In this document: positions 20,295-31,099 of the stretch, one piece after another
Numbering within the stretch: position 1 is the first letter of the stretch
Layout: each line of letters opens with the position of its first letter
DNA from: Gari tellinella
Taxonomy: Eukaryota > Mollusca > Bivalvia > Cardiida > Psammobiidae
NCBI GenBank assembly: GCA_922989275.2
Contig: OV277862.1
Coordinates: 43,921,786 to 43,985,785, forward strand
Direction: 5' to 3'
DNA length: 64,000 nucleotides
Position numbers and translations under genes: made by a program
The notes under the pieces: model-generated
What the model saw: only the letters and a program-made list of their open reading frames with translations
Told to the model about the DNA's origin: nothing
Databases searched by the model: none

Positions 20295-20475
20295 CGTCAT
20301 TCACTTTCCCTGTCAGGATCTCGTCTGCGGACAATATTGTCGTCTGCTTTTGTTTGTCAAATTTGGGTTTAAGGCAATTTTTTTAAAGAACTCGTCGATA
20401 CCAGTGTCAAACAATTTGGATCCCTATCCGAGGCAGTGGACACTCGGCGTCTGATCTTGCTTCACATTACAATAT
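20295..20475 (-). mobile_element. MITE-D fragment
   Basis: CTCGTCTGCGGACAATATTGTCGTCTGC followed by GTGTCAAACAATTTGGATCC and CGGCGTCTGATC. The terminal TTAACCC is not visible. Confidence 0.5.
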
Positions 20476-20786
20476 GTCGGTAGATTCAGCGTTAAGCAGT
20501 ATTAGAGTTGATGTGAGAATATGACAGAATATGGTGATTACTTGCACTCAAAACATTACGAGTGTATGAAACATTGACAAAGAAACACCAAAACGGTCCA
20601 TTAACATGTATGCTTAATATAGAAACAATTATATATATTGTAAGTATATAGGTGTCAGTCCTTTCAATGCAAATATGACGTCATAACCTGTCGAAAACAT
20701 TCACTGCCATAACAACGCTTTGCTTGTAAACATATAGTCTGTTAGAGTTTTTGACAAGTTGACTTAATTGCCTTTGTATGAGTTTT

Positions 20787-20905
20787 TAAAAAGTTTAGAT
20801 CAAGAGACGCTATGTTACGTGGCGTCTGATTAGGATACAAGCTGTAAACAAATGTATCCTAAGACGCTGTGTAACGCGGTGTCTGATTAGGATGCAAACT
20901 GGTAA
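20787..20905. repeat. two adjacent H1-type cores
   Basis: AAGAGACGCTATGTTACGTGG and then AAGACGCTGTGTAACGCGG, each followed by TCTGATTAGGAT. They are two short H1 hairpins in direct tandem without family ends. Confidence 0.6.
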
Positions 20906-21304
20906 CAAACGTAAGTGGTATCGGGCACTGCATTAAGTGGGTAAATGTAGACATTGTGTACGTATAGGTGTTAAATGACAGTATACATTCCCAACGAAAC
21001 GCCACAAAACTGAACTATTTCTGAACAGCTATACAATTCAGTTTGTAGTGGTTTTCGGATAACGTAGTTTTTGCAGTCATATTAAACGAGTTGAAGATGT
21101 AGGAATTTAAACAGATGCCTGGTTAATGCAGGGCAATAGTCACACAAAATGCTCCTTTAGCATCTTTCTGCATGTAGCAGTCACCAATCTTATTAGCTAT
21201 GCATATCCCTTGTTGAAGTATTGGTATATAGATAGTAGAAGGAATGTTTGTGACTAAAACATTATATTTTAAGGATTTCAGTCAACGGTGAACATTGGAA
21301 ATCA
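20906..21304. other. no gene seen
   Basis: AT-rich, no recognisable frame or repeat. Confidence 0.5.
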
Positions 21305-22020
21305 AGTTTTCCTTCCCAAACATTAGAGGATATTGTATGAGTGTGTTTTCAGTATTGAATGTATTAAACGAGTTGGAGAAAATATATGTTGCGAGCCTTG
21401 GCAAGCAGCATAATTATCGTTTCATCCAACGAGTTCAATAAATTAAATACTTTAAACACAGTTAATACACGAATTTAATATTATATTTATCACATAAACA
21501 ACAATTGACACAACGTTCCGAACGTTCTTGCTTTCACATTTTCCTCAGCTGTTCCAGTGGAGAAAACGTTATTCTTTCCCAATAAACGCGTTTACGCTAA
21601 AACTATTATTTTCACTGCAAACAGTTTGGAGCCAGATCAGACGCCGGGTAACCAGGCGTCTGATCAGGCTCCAAACTGTTTGCCACCAAGATAAAGATGA
21701 ATTATCAGAATTGTCCAAAAGTTGTATTTTTTTACGTTTTAGTGTTTTGCGTTTGCGTACGTTTGCGTTTAAACGGGAAAGAATAACAGATTCCCCACTG
21801 TAACATGTAAAAACTTCTATTCATCCATATATAAAAACAAAATCAAGTGAAAATAAAGATGAACAACATCAATGAGTTTTGAAAAGACTTCTCCGATTAC
21901 ATAGTTAACTTCAGAAATCAATATTTAAATCTAGAAAATTTCTTAATGACTAAAATGATCGTTTTCGGAAAAACGTCATTATTGTTCCATGACGGCCTTA
22001 TGATGTAACGTCAGACATAA
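21305..22020 (-). mobile_element. MITE-J copy interrupted by MITE-A
   Basis: AGAGGATATTGTATGAGTGT, a hairpin with GCGAGCCTTGGCAAGC, and then after the MITE-A insert TTCATCCATATATAAAAACA to GATGTAACGTCA. Together these match, in reverse, the copy at 47200-47672. Without the insert the element is about 470 bp. Confidence 0.65.
21555..21800 (-). mobile_element. MITE-A full copy nested in MITE-J
   Basis: CAGTGGAGAAAACGTTATTC to TCCCCACTG. A TA follows it, but TC precedes it in place of TA. The hairpin is complete, with one tip change (GGTAACCAGG). Confidence 0.9.
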
Positions 22021-22074
22021 AAAAAACCAAAACTCTTGTTCTGAGTCACTGCTAATACTATATTAACACTCCAC

Positions 22075-22535
22075 TTTGACAAGATGAAACTGCTTTGTAA
22101 CATAATGACATAGGTATTGAACATGATAAGACATAGTTTGAACAAAGACGTTTTTGAACAGGACGTTTTTTGTCAACATTGCATATTGACATAACAGCAC
22201 GTTCATTGAACATGATAACATACCGTATAGACAAGTTAACACTTCATTTTGACAAGATGAGACTTCTTTGTAACATAATGGCATAGATGTTGAACATGAT
22301 AAGACACATTTTGGACAAGTCAACACTGTATATTGACATAACAACACGCGTATTTGACTTGATAATATATTATACAGACAAGTTCACACTGCTCTTTAAC
22401 AAGATGACACTACTTTTTAGCATAATAACATAGCTGTTTAACATGATAAAGCATGTTGTAGACAAGATCACATAGCTTTTCGACATAATGGCATGGTCTT
22501 TTGAGATGACAAGTCTCTATTTGAACAAAAAAAGA
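22075..22535. repeat. minisatellite with about 21 bp period
   Basis: Units such as GAACATGATAAGACATAGT, TAACATAATGACATAGGTA and GACAAGATGAAACTGCTTT follow each other in phase. The minus-strand translation shows a seven-residue period with L-x-C at fixed positions (for example VLTCLYG, MLSCSMN, VLLCQYA). Such frames are a by-product of a 21 bp period, and I do not call a gene. Confidence 0.7.
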
Positions 22536-22711
22536 AGAAATGTGACAATAGGAGACAGCTACGGCGTTCCATAGATATCTATAGGCGACAACAACGTTCT
22601 GTCACCAAGTACATAAAACAGGGAAGGCATTTTGTTTTCCCATTTTCCCAATGAATGTGTCTGTGCGAGAAAACAATATGCTCACTGAAACTAGTTACCA
22701 TACAAATTGTA

Positions 22712-23049
22712 CAGTACCCCCTCTCTACAACAGCTCTCAATGGGAGACAAAGATTGCGTGTGTTGTTCGGTGGGAGTTGTTATAGGGAATGTTAATTAAG
22801 ACTTGGCTTACATTTGCAAACAACTTGAATCCAGATTAGACACCGCGTCACCTGATCTGGATTCAAGCTTTTTATCACTTGTCATTATTTTTCTGATGTC
22901 AAAATGTCCACCTTTAATATGTAACTTTGAGAAAAACAGCAGATGACTATTTTAAGCAGTCGATATTACAGCCACGAAAGCGTTAGACATCATAACTTTG
23001 TTTGGAGAACATCGTTTTCAGAGGGCCGTTGAAAGGGGGATGGGGCTGT
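22712..23049 (+). mobile_element. MITE-B copy, hairpin tip deleted
   Basis: CAGTACCCCCTCTCTACAAC at left, GGGGGATGGGGCTG at right. The centre reads CAGATTAGACACCGCGTCA then CCTGATCTGGATTCAAGC, so the return GCGGCGT is missing. Confidence 0.75.
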
Positions 23050-23387
23050 TAAATTCGCATATTATATTCTCAAGAAGCTGTCATTTCCTTTCTTGTATTT
23101 TTCTGAGGTTGCCTTTGCCAGGCGTTTCGTATATTACCATTTTGTATAACGCGGTGCCGTAAAACCGAACTCAATCAATCTGATAGATAGATTTATAGAT
23201 AGATTTATTTCAACATAAAATGTACAATAACATGGCAATCTGTTATTAAAAACATACACAGTAAACATTAAGCAACAATATGTATGATTTAATACAGCCA
23301 TGTCACTCAACACTATATGCCAAGGATAACACAAAAAAAGAGTGGGAATTACTCTTATTTCCATTGTGGTCTTTTAAATTGAAATGA
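23050..23387. other. no gene; possible retroelement tail
   Basis: Contains ATAGATAGATTTATAGATAG followed by ATTTATTTCAACATAAAATG, which resembles the reverse complement of a microsatellite-ended LINE tail. No coding motif found. Confidence 0.4.
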
Positions 23388-23575
23388 CTAAAGAAGAGAA
23401 ACCGTTATTATTTCCCGTTTGGACTATTATTTTAATGTGAGAATCAGACGGTTCGGGGCCTGATCAGACGCCGGGATACTCTGCGTCGGATATATCTCCT
23501 AGCGGTTTTGCATGGGAAATAATACTTTTAGCGTTAACGCATTTATCGGGAAAGAATAACGTATAACGTATTCCT
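23388..23575 (+). mobile_element. MITE-A copy, decayed
   Basis: AGAAACCGTTATTATTTCCC, GGGGCCTGATCAGACGCCGG and AATAATACTTTTAGCGTTAA are recognisable. The left half is shortened. Confidence 0.6.
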
Positions 23576-23729
23576 TAAGGTACATACTTGTTATTAACTA
23601 TTTTTTGCCAATAAAAACACTTAATTTTCGATTACACGCATGATACAACTCTTTGACTCTCTTTATCAATGTTGCCTAAAGTCTGAAATTTACTTAAACT
23701 GTCTATGGCAGTTTGAAACAAAACCAAAT

Positions 23730-23835
23730 TATCGAGGTAGAAGAGTTATTACCGCTTACGCTTAAACTATTAATTACATTGAAAACAGTTTGTCTTCAGA
23801 TCAGGCTACACTCTGTTTGATACTGATATTGCATC
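23730..23835 (-). mobile_element. MITE-A fragment
   Basis: GCTTACGCTTAAACTATTAA, GAAAACAGTTTGTCTTCAGATC and CTCTGTTTGATACTGAT. Small, degenerate. Confidence 0.45.
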
Positions 23836-23960
23836 TAAATTTGATATTTCAAATACAGGTGGCATTCTTTAGCTGCTAAAAGTGAATAAGGTGTGTGTAG
23901 CTTTGTATACATGTATATTTCATTATGATGTTCTATGGGAGAAAAAGAACATGTTAGCTA

Positions 23961-24200
23961 CAGTGGAGAAAACGTTATTCTTTCCCAATAAACGCGTTTA
24001 CGCTAAAACTATTATTTTCACTGCAAACAGTTTGGAGCCAGATCAGACACCGGGTAACCCGGCGTCTGATCAGGCTCCAAACTGTTTGCCACCAAGATAA
24101 AGATGAATTATCAGAATTGTCCAAAAGTTGTACTTTTCTACGTTTTAGTGTTTTGCGTACGTTTGCGTTTAAACGGGAAAGAATAACAGATTCTCCACTG
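23961..24200 (-). mobile_element. MITE-A full copy
   Basis: TA-flanked, intact ends. The hairpin has one inner change (GACACCGGGTAACCCGGCGTC). Confidence 0.9.
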
Positions 24201-24475
24201 TACGTCATGAGAAAACCTGCTTTGTTGCAGTGCAAACATTGTAAACCATGGCCTTGGTCTACATTGTTTGGCAAACACAGATGCAGAGCTTGGGATGGCA
24301 ACGGTGCTTAATCTGTATAATGTTACAATGTTGCAATGCACGATGGCTGTCATGGCATGGCTCATATCAAAAGCATTTATAACCAGTAACTCGTTCTTTT
24401 AATGACTTAATTCATTTAAGCAAACAGTGTAGCATTACGCTGCACATCATCAGGGTCTACACTGTTTGCTATATC
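24201..24475. repeat. MITE-I-like region with ACAGTGTAG-type hairpins
   Basis: GTCATGAGAAAACC near 24206 and CATGGCATGGCTCATATC near 24350 recur as a related pair at 51195-51440. Two loose hairpins are present: GCAAACATTGTAAACC with GGTCTACATTGTTTGG, and at 24418-24472 CAAACAGTGTAG with CTACACTGTTTG. Confidence 0.5.
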
Positions 24476-24599
24476 ATAGTTATGACATATTTTTCTGTAT
24501 GGACAAACACTGCAGTGTCTTTAGATCACCCTTGTATATCTACAAAGAAATCCTCCAGGAAGTATACGGGGAAATTTATTGCAATATCTAGACAATATC

Positions 24600-24803
24600 T
24601 GGTTTCAAGCTGTTTGCAAATGTATGTCAACTCTTAATAGTCCCTCCCTTTAACCACTCGATCCGAACAACACACACACACTGTGTCTTGGAGAGGACTC
24701 ACAAAGGCTTTGTCTGTTGTTCAATCCTTTTCTTCTGAATAAAATATTGTTTTAACTAAACTATGTGTCTCCCACTGGGTGTAGTTGTAGGGAGGGAGCA
24801 CTG
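24600..24803 (-). mobile_element. MITE-B truncated copy
   Basis: Begins inside the hairpin (GGTTTCAAGCTGTTTGCAA) and ends CTCCCACTGGGTGTAGTTGT, then GGGAGGGAGCACTG. A foreign segment (about 24711-24765) splits GTGTCTTGGAGAG from the end. Confidence 0.65.
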
Positions 24804-24933
24804 TCTATTCTGTAGATAGAACACATACAATTTCAAAAGGTTACAACGTACCAAATGGCCTGAAGGGCTTTCGTAGTCCAGAAAGGAAAAACATCCCTCA
24901 AGAAATAGTGCATTGCCTCAAAACAGTATATAT

Positions 24934-25351
24934 TGGTCGTATTCGAATCCTCGAGTTTGTTGACAACGAAAAGTGGGTGGAGCAAATGCGCGAAGATTTA
25001 CTGATGACAACGATTTTGGCCCGACTCGAATAGAAATTGTGGTCAACGAAACCTTTGTACTTCCGGACGAATGGAAATGAATAAAACACCCGTTAAAAAC
25101 AGTCGTAATGCCCCTCAATTTTTATATACGCATATAATGCCATGTGATCTGGATCCATTCGATTAATTGAGAGGGTCGTCATATTTGTTTTATCTAGTGA
25201 CACAAATCACGTGGTCACGTGACTAAATCAACGCTCGATTTCAGGGTTTGACAACATTTTGTCAACGGAAAACATCAAGTGGTGATTCAAATAGAACTTG
25301 TTGTCAACTATTCCAACTAACGCGATAGTTGTCCTGATTCGAATACGACCA
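24934..25351. mobile_element. MITE-L full copy
   Basis: Inverted ends TGGTCGTATTCGAATC and GATTCGAATACGACCA. Subterminal words are GAGTTTGTTGACAACGAAAA and its partner AGAACTTGTTGTCAACTATT. About 418 bp with no coding capacity. This copy shows the uninterrupted structure of the element that hosts the LINE. Confidence 0.85.
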
Positions 25352-25460
25352 TTCTGTCATAGGACATTCACTGTCTTGTGCTTTTAATGTAGTACATTAG
25401 TTACAGAGAATAGGTATAGAGTAAAGCTGTTATCCTAGAAATGATTTATGGAGAAATCAC

Positions 25461-25651
25461 CAGGGCTCTAGATAAGAGGGAGTAAAGTGAACAAATCCAA
25501 TAATTCCTCACTTATTATAACACCAAATACTATGGTGTAACTGTTCGTTAGAATCGTCTCTTTGAGACGATCCTAATGAGTAGTTACACCAAAGGATTTA
25601 ATGAATAAATTAAGATTAAAATTATTGAAATACTCTCTTTATCTGGAGCTG
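25461..25651. mobile_element. MITE-M copy
   Basis: CAGGGCTCTAGATAAGAGGG is inverted as ACTCTCTTTATCTGGAGCTG. The inner hairpin ATGGTGTAACTGTTCGTTAG pairs through CGTCTCTTTGAGACG to GTAGTTACACC. Confidence 0.75.
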
Positions 25652-25727
25652 AGAATCCTGTGAAAAGACATATTCCTGCTTTAGCCAGTCCCTTTGTCAA
25701 AAGGTAGCAATACACCGGTCCTGTCAT

Positions 25728-25892
25728 TGGTTGTATTCGAGTCATCGAGTTTGTTGACAACGAAAAGTGGGCGGAGCAAATGCGCGAAGATTTACTGATG
25801 ACAACGATTTTGGCACGTCTCGAATAGAAATTGTGGTCAACGAAAACTTTCTACTTCCGGAAGAATGGAAATGAATAAATTACCCGTAAAAC
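25728..25892. mobile_element. MITE-L, left half of interrupted copy
   Basis: TGGTTGTATTCGAGTC and GAGTTTGTTGACAACGAAAA align to the first 150 or so bases of the full copy at 24934. The match ends at TACCCGTAAAAC (25881-25892), where the LINE begins. The rest resumes at 31361. Confidence 0.85.
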
Positions 25893-26681
25893 AACAACAA
25901 ATTCTTGGTATATGTCCTTTCGATCTAAACATTATAGTGGTGAAATTGCCTAACATTGGGAAGATAAGGGTTAACAAATTATACTCCAAATAGACTTTCC
26001 ACTTTTTGTGGAAAGTAAGTTAACTAACGAGATACGTGAGGTCCACACACTTTTTTTTTTGGTATGTGTCATCTGCTGTGGGCGGAGTTAGACGTCATTT
26101 TCCATAATCTGTCTGCCGTCTGTCCTGACGTACCTCTGTCTGTCAAACGTTACTTTCGACTATAACTCAGGTTCTATAGAAGCTTTTAAGATGAAAACTC
26201 ATTTAAAGAAAGGTCCTGACAAAGTAAAAGCGTCTAGCACAAGACCCATAACTCGTGCATGAAAGATGCCGGATTTATTCCCCTTTTCCTCTTTGTCCTT
26301 TTTTAAAGTTATCCCCCGCTCCTATATACATGTATTTGTTTTTGTGATTTTTTTCCTTTTCTATGGGTCGGGTTTCTACTGATGCCTTATAGATCAAACT
26401 TCAGTGATGAGAAGAGTTTGATGAACGGAAATGGTTCTGATACTGCCCATAACTCTTGCATAAATACCATGAGCGTTACTCCCTTTCTCTATATGCTAAA
26501 TTCGGGCAGGTAAAGTCATAGGTAACCTCGGTTATACCGAGAGCTTGCTATATTTTCTATTTTTGACTGATGGTTATCGGGAATAGACACTGGCGTTCCG
26601 AAAGCACCCTCCAGATCTTTCTCTCTATAGATGATATTTATAGATAGTTTTATATATATATATATAACGTATTTCAGTATA

Positions 26682-26754
26682 CAGTGCAGACTCCGATCGA
26701 GGGACTCCTATGGGAGTCCACCGACCGAGGTGTACACTGTTTTCAAAGATCGTG
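26682..26754. repeat. H3-like hairpin in the LINE leader
   Basis: CAGTGCAGACTCCGATCGAG and GGGACTCCTATGGGAGTCC with the return GACCGAGGTGTACACTG. It resembles the hairpins at 11.2-11.8 kb, so it may be a MITE core inserted into the LINE leader. Confidence 0.55.
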
Positions 26755-27334
26755 CGCTTGCATTTTATCCCATAAACTGTGGCTTTTTTTTTTTTTTTTT
26801 TTTTTAAAAAGACAATACATGTATAGAACAAAACAAAACACAGCTCTAGCTGGGACGTTTGATAAAATGATGTCCTACAAGACATTCCATATTGTACATA
26901 TTCAGGTATTATGGCTGTATATAATGTAGGAACCCGTGTCGCAATGGGCAAGCCATCTTCACCCTCGAAACTATACTATATATAGTATACAACAAAATTA
27001 TGAATTTATTCCGGCCTAAGTTTCCAATGTTTGCGGGTGGGGTTGGCGGGCCTGCTGAGACAAAGGTTTTTCTTTTGTTTCTTTTACTTGTTTGGTTTGT
27101 TGTATATCCGTTTGTAAAAACCGGGTATTATCGATAGAATTTTTTTCGAAAAGGCGCTTGCCTTTATATATGCATTTAGAAACAGACAATGTATTCAATT
27201 GGACTGTACGATACATCCTTTTCAGTATTGTACTGCTATATACTATCCACCTTTCCTTCCAACTTTAAACATACAAACGCACTACAAAAACCAGCAATAA
27301 AGCAATCAACTTACCTTAAACCACCATAATCACA

Positions 27335-30130
27335 ATGACAACACATATACATATAAGCTCTCTAAATGTTCGCGGATTGGCTAACAAGGAAAAACGTGAA
27401 AAAATATTTACATGGATCAAAGATCAAGCAATATCAATTATTTTCTTACAAGAAACACATAGTTCAACAGAAACTAAAGACATTTGGGAAAAGCAGTGGG
27501 GATCAAAAGCATATTTTAGTGGAATTAGCACCCAAAGTAAAGGCGTAGCTATACTAATAAACAATAACCTGAATTATAACATTATAAATTACCAAGAGTT
27601 GATACCAGGTAGGGTACAATCTTTAGAAATAGAAATTAACGACAAAATAATTACACTCATAAATATCTATGGACCAAACTCAGACGACACTTTAATTTTT
27701 GAAAATCTTGAAAACTATATGAACAACAATAATGAAAAAACTTTTATAATAGGAGGAGACTTCAATACGGTCATAAATGAAAGCATAGATAAGAAATATT
27801 GTAACAAAAACACGCACCCAAAAATACGTCAAAAAATAAATACACTCACTCAAACAAATTCTCTCATAGATATATGGCGCCAAATGCATCCAAATAAAAA
27901 ACAATATACATGGCATTCCAACAACAGACCAACCATCTTTTGTCGTTTAGACTATTTTGTAATATCAGACACTTTCTTAAACTGCGTTAAAAAAGCAGAA
28001 ATAAAGCATGGCTACAACACTGACCATTCACTTATAAATATATCGATAGATCTGACAAAAGTCGATAGAGGACCGGGAATCTTTAAACTAAATAATAGCA
28101 TTCTATTAGAAACAGATTACCAAAACCAGATAAAAAAAAGCATAGATGATATAGCAAACATAAATAAAGAAGCGAATCCTAACACCCTATGGGAACTTAT
28201 CAAAGGGACAATCAGAAACGAAACTATAAAATATACAAGTGCAAAAAAGAAAAAAGAAACAGAACAAGAAAACAAACTAAAAAATGAAATATCAAATGCT
28301 GAAAATGTAATTGCGAATACAAGGAACAACATAGAGCTAGAAATACAAAAGCTTAGATTAAAACAATTAAAATTAGAATTAGATAAGATAATAGAAAATA
28401 AACTAAAAGGAATTATAATTCGAGCAAAAGTCACCGAGATAGAATTTAATGAAAAAAACTCAAAATACTTTGCTAGTTTAGAGAAAAAAAGAGCTGAATC
28501 TAAAATTATAACACACCTAACAGTAAATGTAAATTCAATCACAAGCCAACCAGAAATAAGAGCGGCACAAACAAAATTTTACTCTACTCTCTACAAACAA
28601 AAAGAAACAGACACATCATCGATAGACTTTTTCAAAGAAGACATGAAAAAGCTGAGCGAAAACGACAAAAACATATGTGAAGGACTTTTAACCGAATACG
28701 AATGCGCAAATGCTCTTAAACAAATGAAAAACTCAAAAAGCCCAGGATCAGACGGTATACCTGCAGAATTTTACAAAATATTTTGGAGAGACATAAAATC
28801 ATACTACGTAAAGTCAATTAATTACTCCTTTAAAAATAAGAATTTAACAGATCTCCAAAAACAAGGTCTTATAACACTCCTCCCCAAACCCGATAAAGAT
28901 TTGTCTCATTTGGCAAACTGGCGACCCATCTGTCTATTAAACATAGACTATAAAATAGCAACAAAATCCAATGCTAACAGAATAAAGAAAATCTTGGAAA
29001 ATTTAATTGACAATTCTCAAACAGGTTTTATAAAAGGAAGATATATAGGTGAAAATATAAGAATAATAAGCGATATCTTAGATAACACAGATGATCTTGA
29101 CTTACCTGGAATAATGTTTTTTGCAGATTTTGAGAAAGCATTCGATAGCCTAGACCATAAATTTATGATGAAATGCCTAAGGCATTTTAATTTTGGAAAT
29201 GAACTCATCAGATGGATTGAGACATTCTATACGGATTCAAAGAATGCAATTCTAAATAATGGACACATCACAGAGTTTTTCATAGTAGAACGAGGTGTAA
29301 GACAAGGGTTTCCTCTATCCCCGTATCTATTTATTATATGCATTGAACTTCTATCGAACGAAATAGAAAGCAACAAAAACATTAAAGGTCAAGTAATAGC
29401 AGGTGACGAATTAAAAAGAACCATGTTTGCGGACGATGCAACTTTTATAACTGATGGTTCCAAAAAGTCTTTTGAAAACATTATACACACGCTGGACAAT
29501 TTTAGCTATATCTCTGGTCTACGATTGAATCCTACTAAATGCTACTCGTTACGAATAGGCTCTACAAGACGCACAAACACAGAATACTTTCAAAACAGAA
29601 AATTTACTTGGACATCGGAAAAGACAAAAGCACTTGGCATAATTTTTCACACAGATAAATCAAAGATGATAACAGAAAATTTTGCAAAGAAAATTCAAGA
29701 ATTTGATTTAACATTAAACCGTTGGAAACATAGAAAATTAACACTCTTTGGAAAAATCACAGTCATAAAAACGTTTGCACTCCCAAAACTCATATACCTC
29801 CTTAGTACTCTTCAAAACCCCGCAGCAGAAACATTAAAAAAACTAACGAAAACAATGTATGATTTTCTTTGGGACTCGAGACCCGACAAAATAAGCCGGC
29901 AAACCATCAGACAAAATCCTTTGATGGGAGGTTTGAAAATGATAGATCTAAACCTTTTCACCAACGCACTAAAATGTAGTTGGGTAAAAAGAATTATAGA
30001 AGAAAAAAACAATGGACGTTGGAAACAGAAATATGTAAAATGTTTAAACAAATATGGCGGAAAACTTATTTTCGAAGGTGAACTAAATAAAACTATCATT
30101 TCAGAAATGTTCAAACAAAATACTTTCTGA
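27335..30130 (+). CDS. LINE ORF2 protein, N-terminal part: AP endonuclease plus reverse transcriptase
   Basis: This 931-residue frame carries an apurinic-like endonuclease and a reverse transcriptase. Endonuclease motifs: SLNVRG near residue 9, FLQETH near 37-42, GGDFN near 140-144, RLDYF near 203-207 and TDHSL near 229-233. A lysine- and glutamate-rich linker covers about 300-380. RT motifs: KSPGSDGIPAEF near 468, WRPICLLNIDYK near 527, MFFADFEKAFDSLDH near 594 (first catalytic Asp), RQGFPLSPYLF near 655 and FADD near 698-701 (catalytic pair), then TKALGIIF near 768. In known relatives the endonuclease nicks the target and the RT copies the element RNA at the nick. The ATG chosen lies just ahead of the first endonuclease strand, so the domain is complete. 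The frame ends at TGA 30128-30130, and the same frame continues as the next entry, so this is one gene with a nonsense change. It may be dead or readthrough-dependent. Confidence 0.9.
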   Translation: MTTHIHISSLNVRGLANKEKREKIFTWIKDQAISIIFLQETHSSTETKDIWEKQWGSKAYFSGISTQSKGVAILINNNLNYNIINYQELIPGRVQSLEIEINDKIITLINIYGPNSDDTLIFENLENYMNNNNEKTFIIGGDFNTVINESIDKKYCNKNTHPKIRQKINTLTQTNSLIDIWRQMHPNKKQYTWHSNNRPTIFCRLDYFVISDTFLNCVKKAEIKHGYNTDHSLINISIDLTKVDRGPGIFKLNNSILLETDYQNQIKKSIDDIANINKEANPNTLWELIKGTIRNETIKYTSAKKKKETEQENKLKNEISNAENVIANTRNNIELEIQKLRLKQLKLELDKIIENKLKGIIIRAKVTEIEFNEKNSKYFASLEKKRAESKIITHLTVNVNSITSQPEIRAAQTKFYSTLYKQKETDTSSIDFFKEDMKKLSENDKNICEGLLTEYECANALKQMKNSKSPGSDGIPAEFYKIFWRDIKSYYVKSINYSFKNKNLTDLQKQGLITLLPKPDKDLSHLANWRPICLLNIDYKIATKSNANRIKKILENLIDNSQTGFIKGRYIGENIRIISDILDNTDDLDLPGIMFFADFEKAFDSLDHKFMMKCLRHFNFGNELIRWIETFYTDSKNAILNNGHITEFFIVERGVRQGFPLSPYLFIICIELLSNEIESNKNIKGQVIAGDELKRTMFADDATFITDGSKKSFENIIHTLDNFSYISGLRLNPTKCYSLRIGSTRRTNTEYFQNRKFTWTSEKTKALGIIFHTDKSKMITENFAKKIQEFDLTLNRWKHRKLTLFGKITVIKTFALPKLIYLLSTLQNPAAETLKKLTKTMYDFLWDSRPDKISRQTIRQNPLMGGLKMIDLNLFTNALKCSWVKRIIEEKNNGRWKQKYVKCLNKYGGKLIFEGELNKTIISEMFKQNTF

Positions 30131-30139
30131 AAAGAGATC

Positions 30140-31099
30140 ATGATTGCATGGACACAAATAAATGATTACACAAACAGTACAAAAATAAGCAATAGAATTT
30201 TATGGAACAACAAAAACATATTAATTCAAAACAAAACTATATTTAGAAAGCATTGGTTCGAAAAAGGAATTAAACACATTAGTGACATATACGACTACAG
30301 AACAAATGAATTTTATAAGTTTGAAACCCTAAAGGACCTATACAATCTAGCTGAAAATGAGATTTTCTTTTATAACCAACTTAAGTCCTGTATACCAAAA
30401 CAATGGAGAGATAAATTAAAACTAGAAAATATAAATGATGCAATACAACCAAATGAAACCTTACTGCAAAAGCTGCAAAAAGCTAAACAAACAAATAAAT
30501 TCTTATACAATATTCAGTTAAGAAAGCTGAAATTTGAGAAGCCAAAGCCACAAGAAAAGTGGGAACAGGACTTAGACAATACAGAAATAAATTGGATAAA
30601 TACCTACAAAAACATATATGCCGCTACAATTGACACTTCTCTCAGAAGCTTCCAGTACACATTTATAAATAGAATTATTCCAACAAACACATCACTGATG
30701 AAATATAATATCAAACAAAGCAATATATATGATCTATGTAATATGCAGGTAGAAACAATAAAACACCTATTCTGGGAGTGCAATCATGTACAACACTTTT
30801 GGAATAACTTATCTAATTGGTTAGAAAATATGGTCATGAGCATAAATATAAATTACCAAACAATAACATTAGGAATAATAAGCAACAGAAACAATATGAC
30901 TGACCATGCAAAGAATTATATACTTATAGCAGCAAAAAAATACATATTCCAAACAAAAAACAATAAAGAAATACCGACTTTCAAATATTTCAAAAATACC
31001 CTAACACGAAAAATAAATATTGAAAAACAAATAGCACAAAACAGAGATAAACTAGAAATACACAATTTAAAATGGAGACCATTCCTAGAACAGACATAA
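30140..31099 (+). pseudogene. LINE ORF2 protein, C-terminal part after in-frame TGA
   Basis: This frame is in phase with the preceding entry (three codons lie between the TGA and its first ATG), so it is the rest of the same protein, about 1,254 codons in all. The joint reads T-F-stop-K-E-I-M-I-A-W. Relatives usually have a Phe-Trp pair here, so the stop is best explained as TGG to TGA, which is an inference from family knowledge. Near residues 200-224 of this part, CNMQVETIKHLFWECNHVQHFW shortened to its key residues gives C-x8-H-x4-C-x4-H, the zinc-knuckle pattern at the end of L1/Tx1-type proteins. An independent start at this ATG is unlikely. The end (WRPFLEQT then TAA) is followed by a normal A-rich 3' untranslated region. 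Confidence 0.85.

Noticed and set aside
22063..22347. Cysteine-rich periodic peptide gene on the minus strand
   Set aside because: The periodicity is explained by a 21 bp minisatellite; no signal peptide, promoter or stable start is evident.
25893..27334. LINE ORF1 gene
   Set aside because: No frame longer than about 110 residues on either strand and no gag or zinc-knuckle motif.
28117..28542. 141-residue minus-strand frame rich in F, S and I
   Set aside because: It is the shadow of the A-rich LINE coding strand on the opposite strand.
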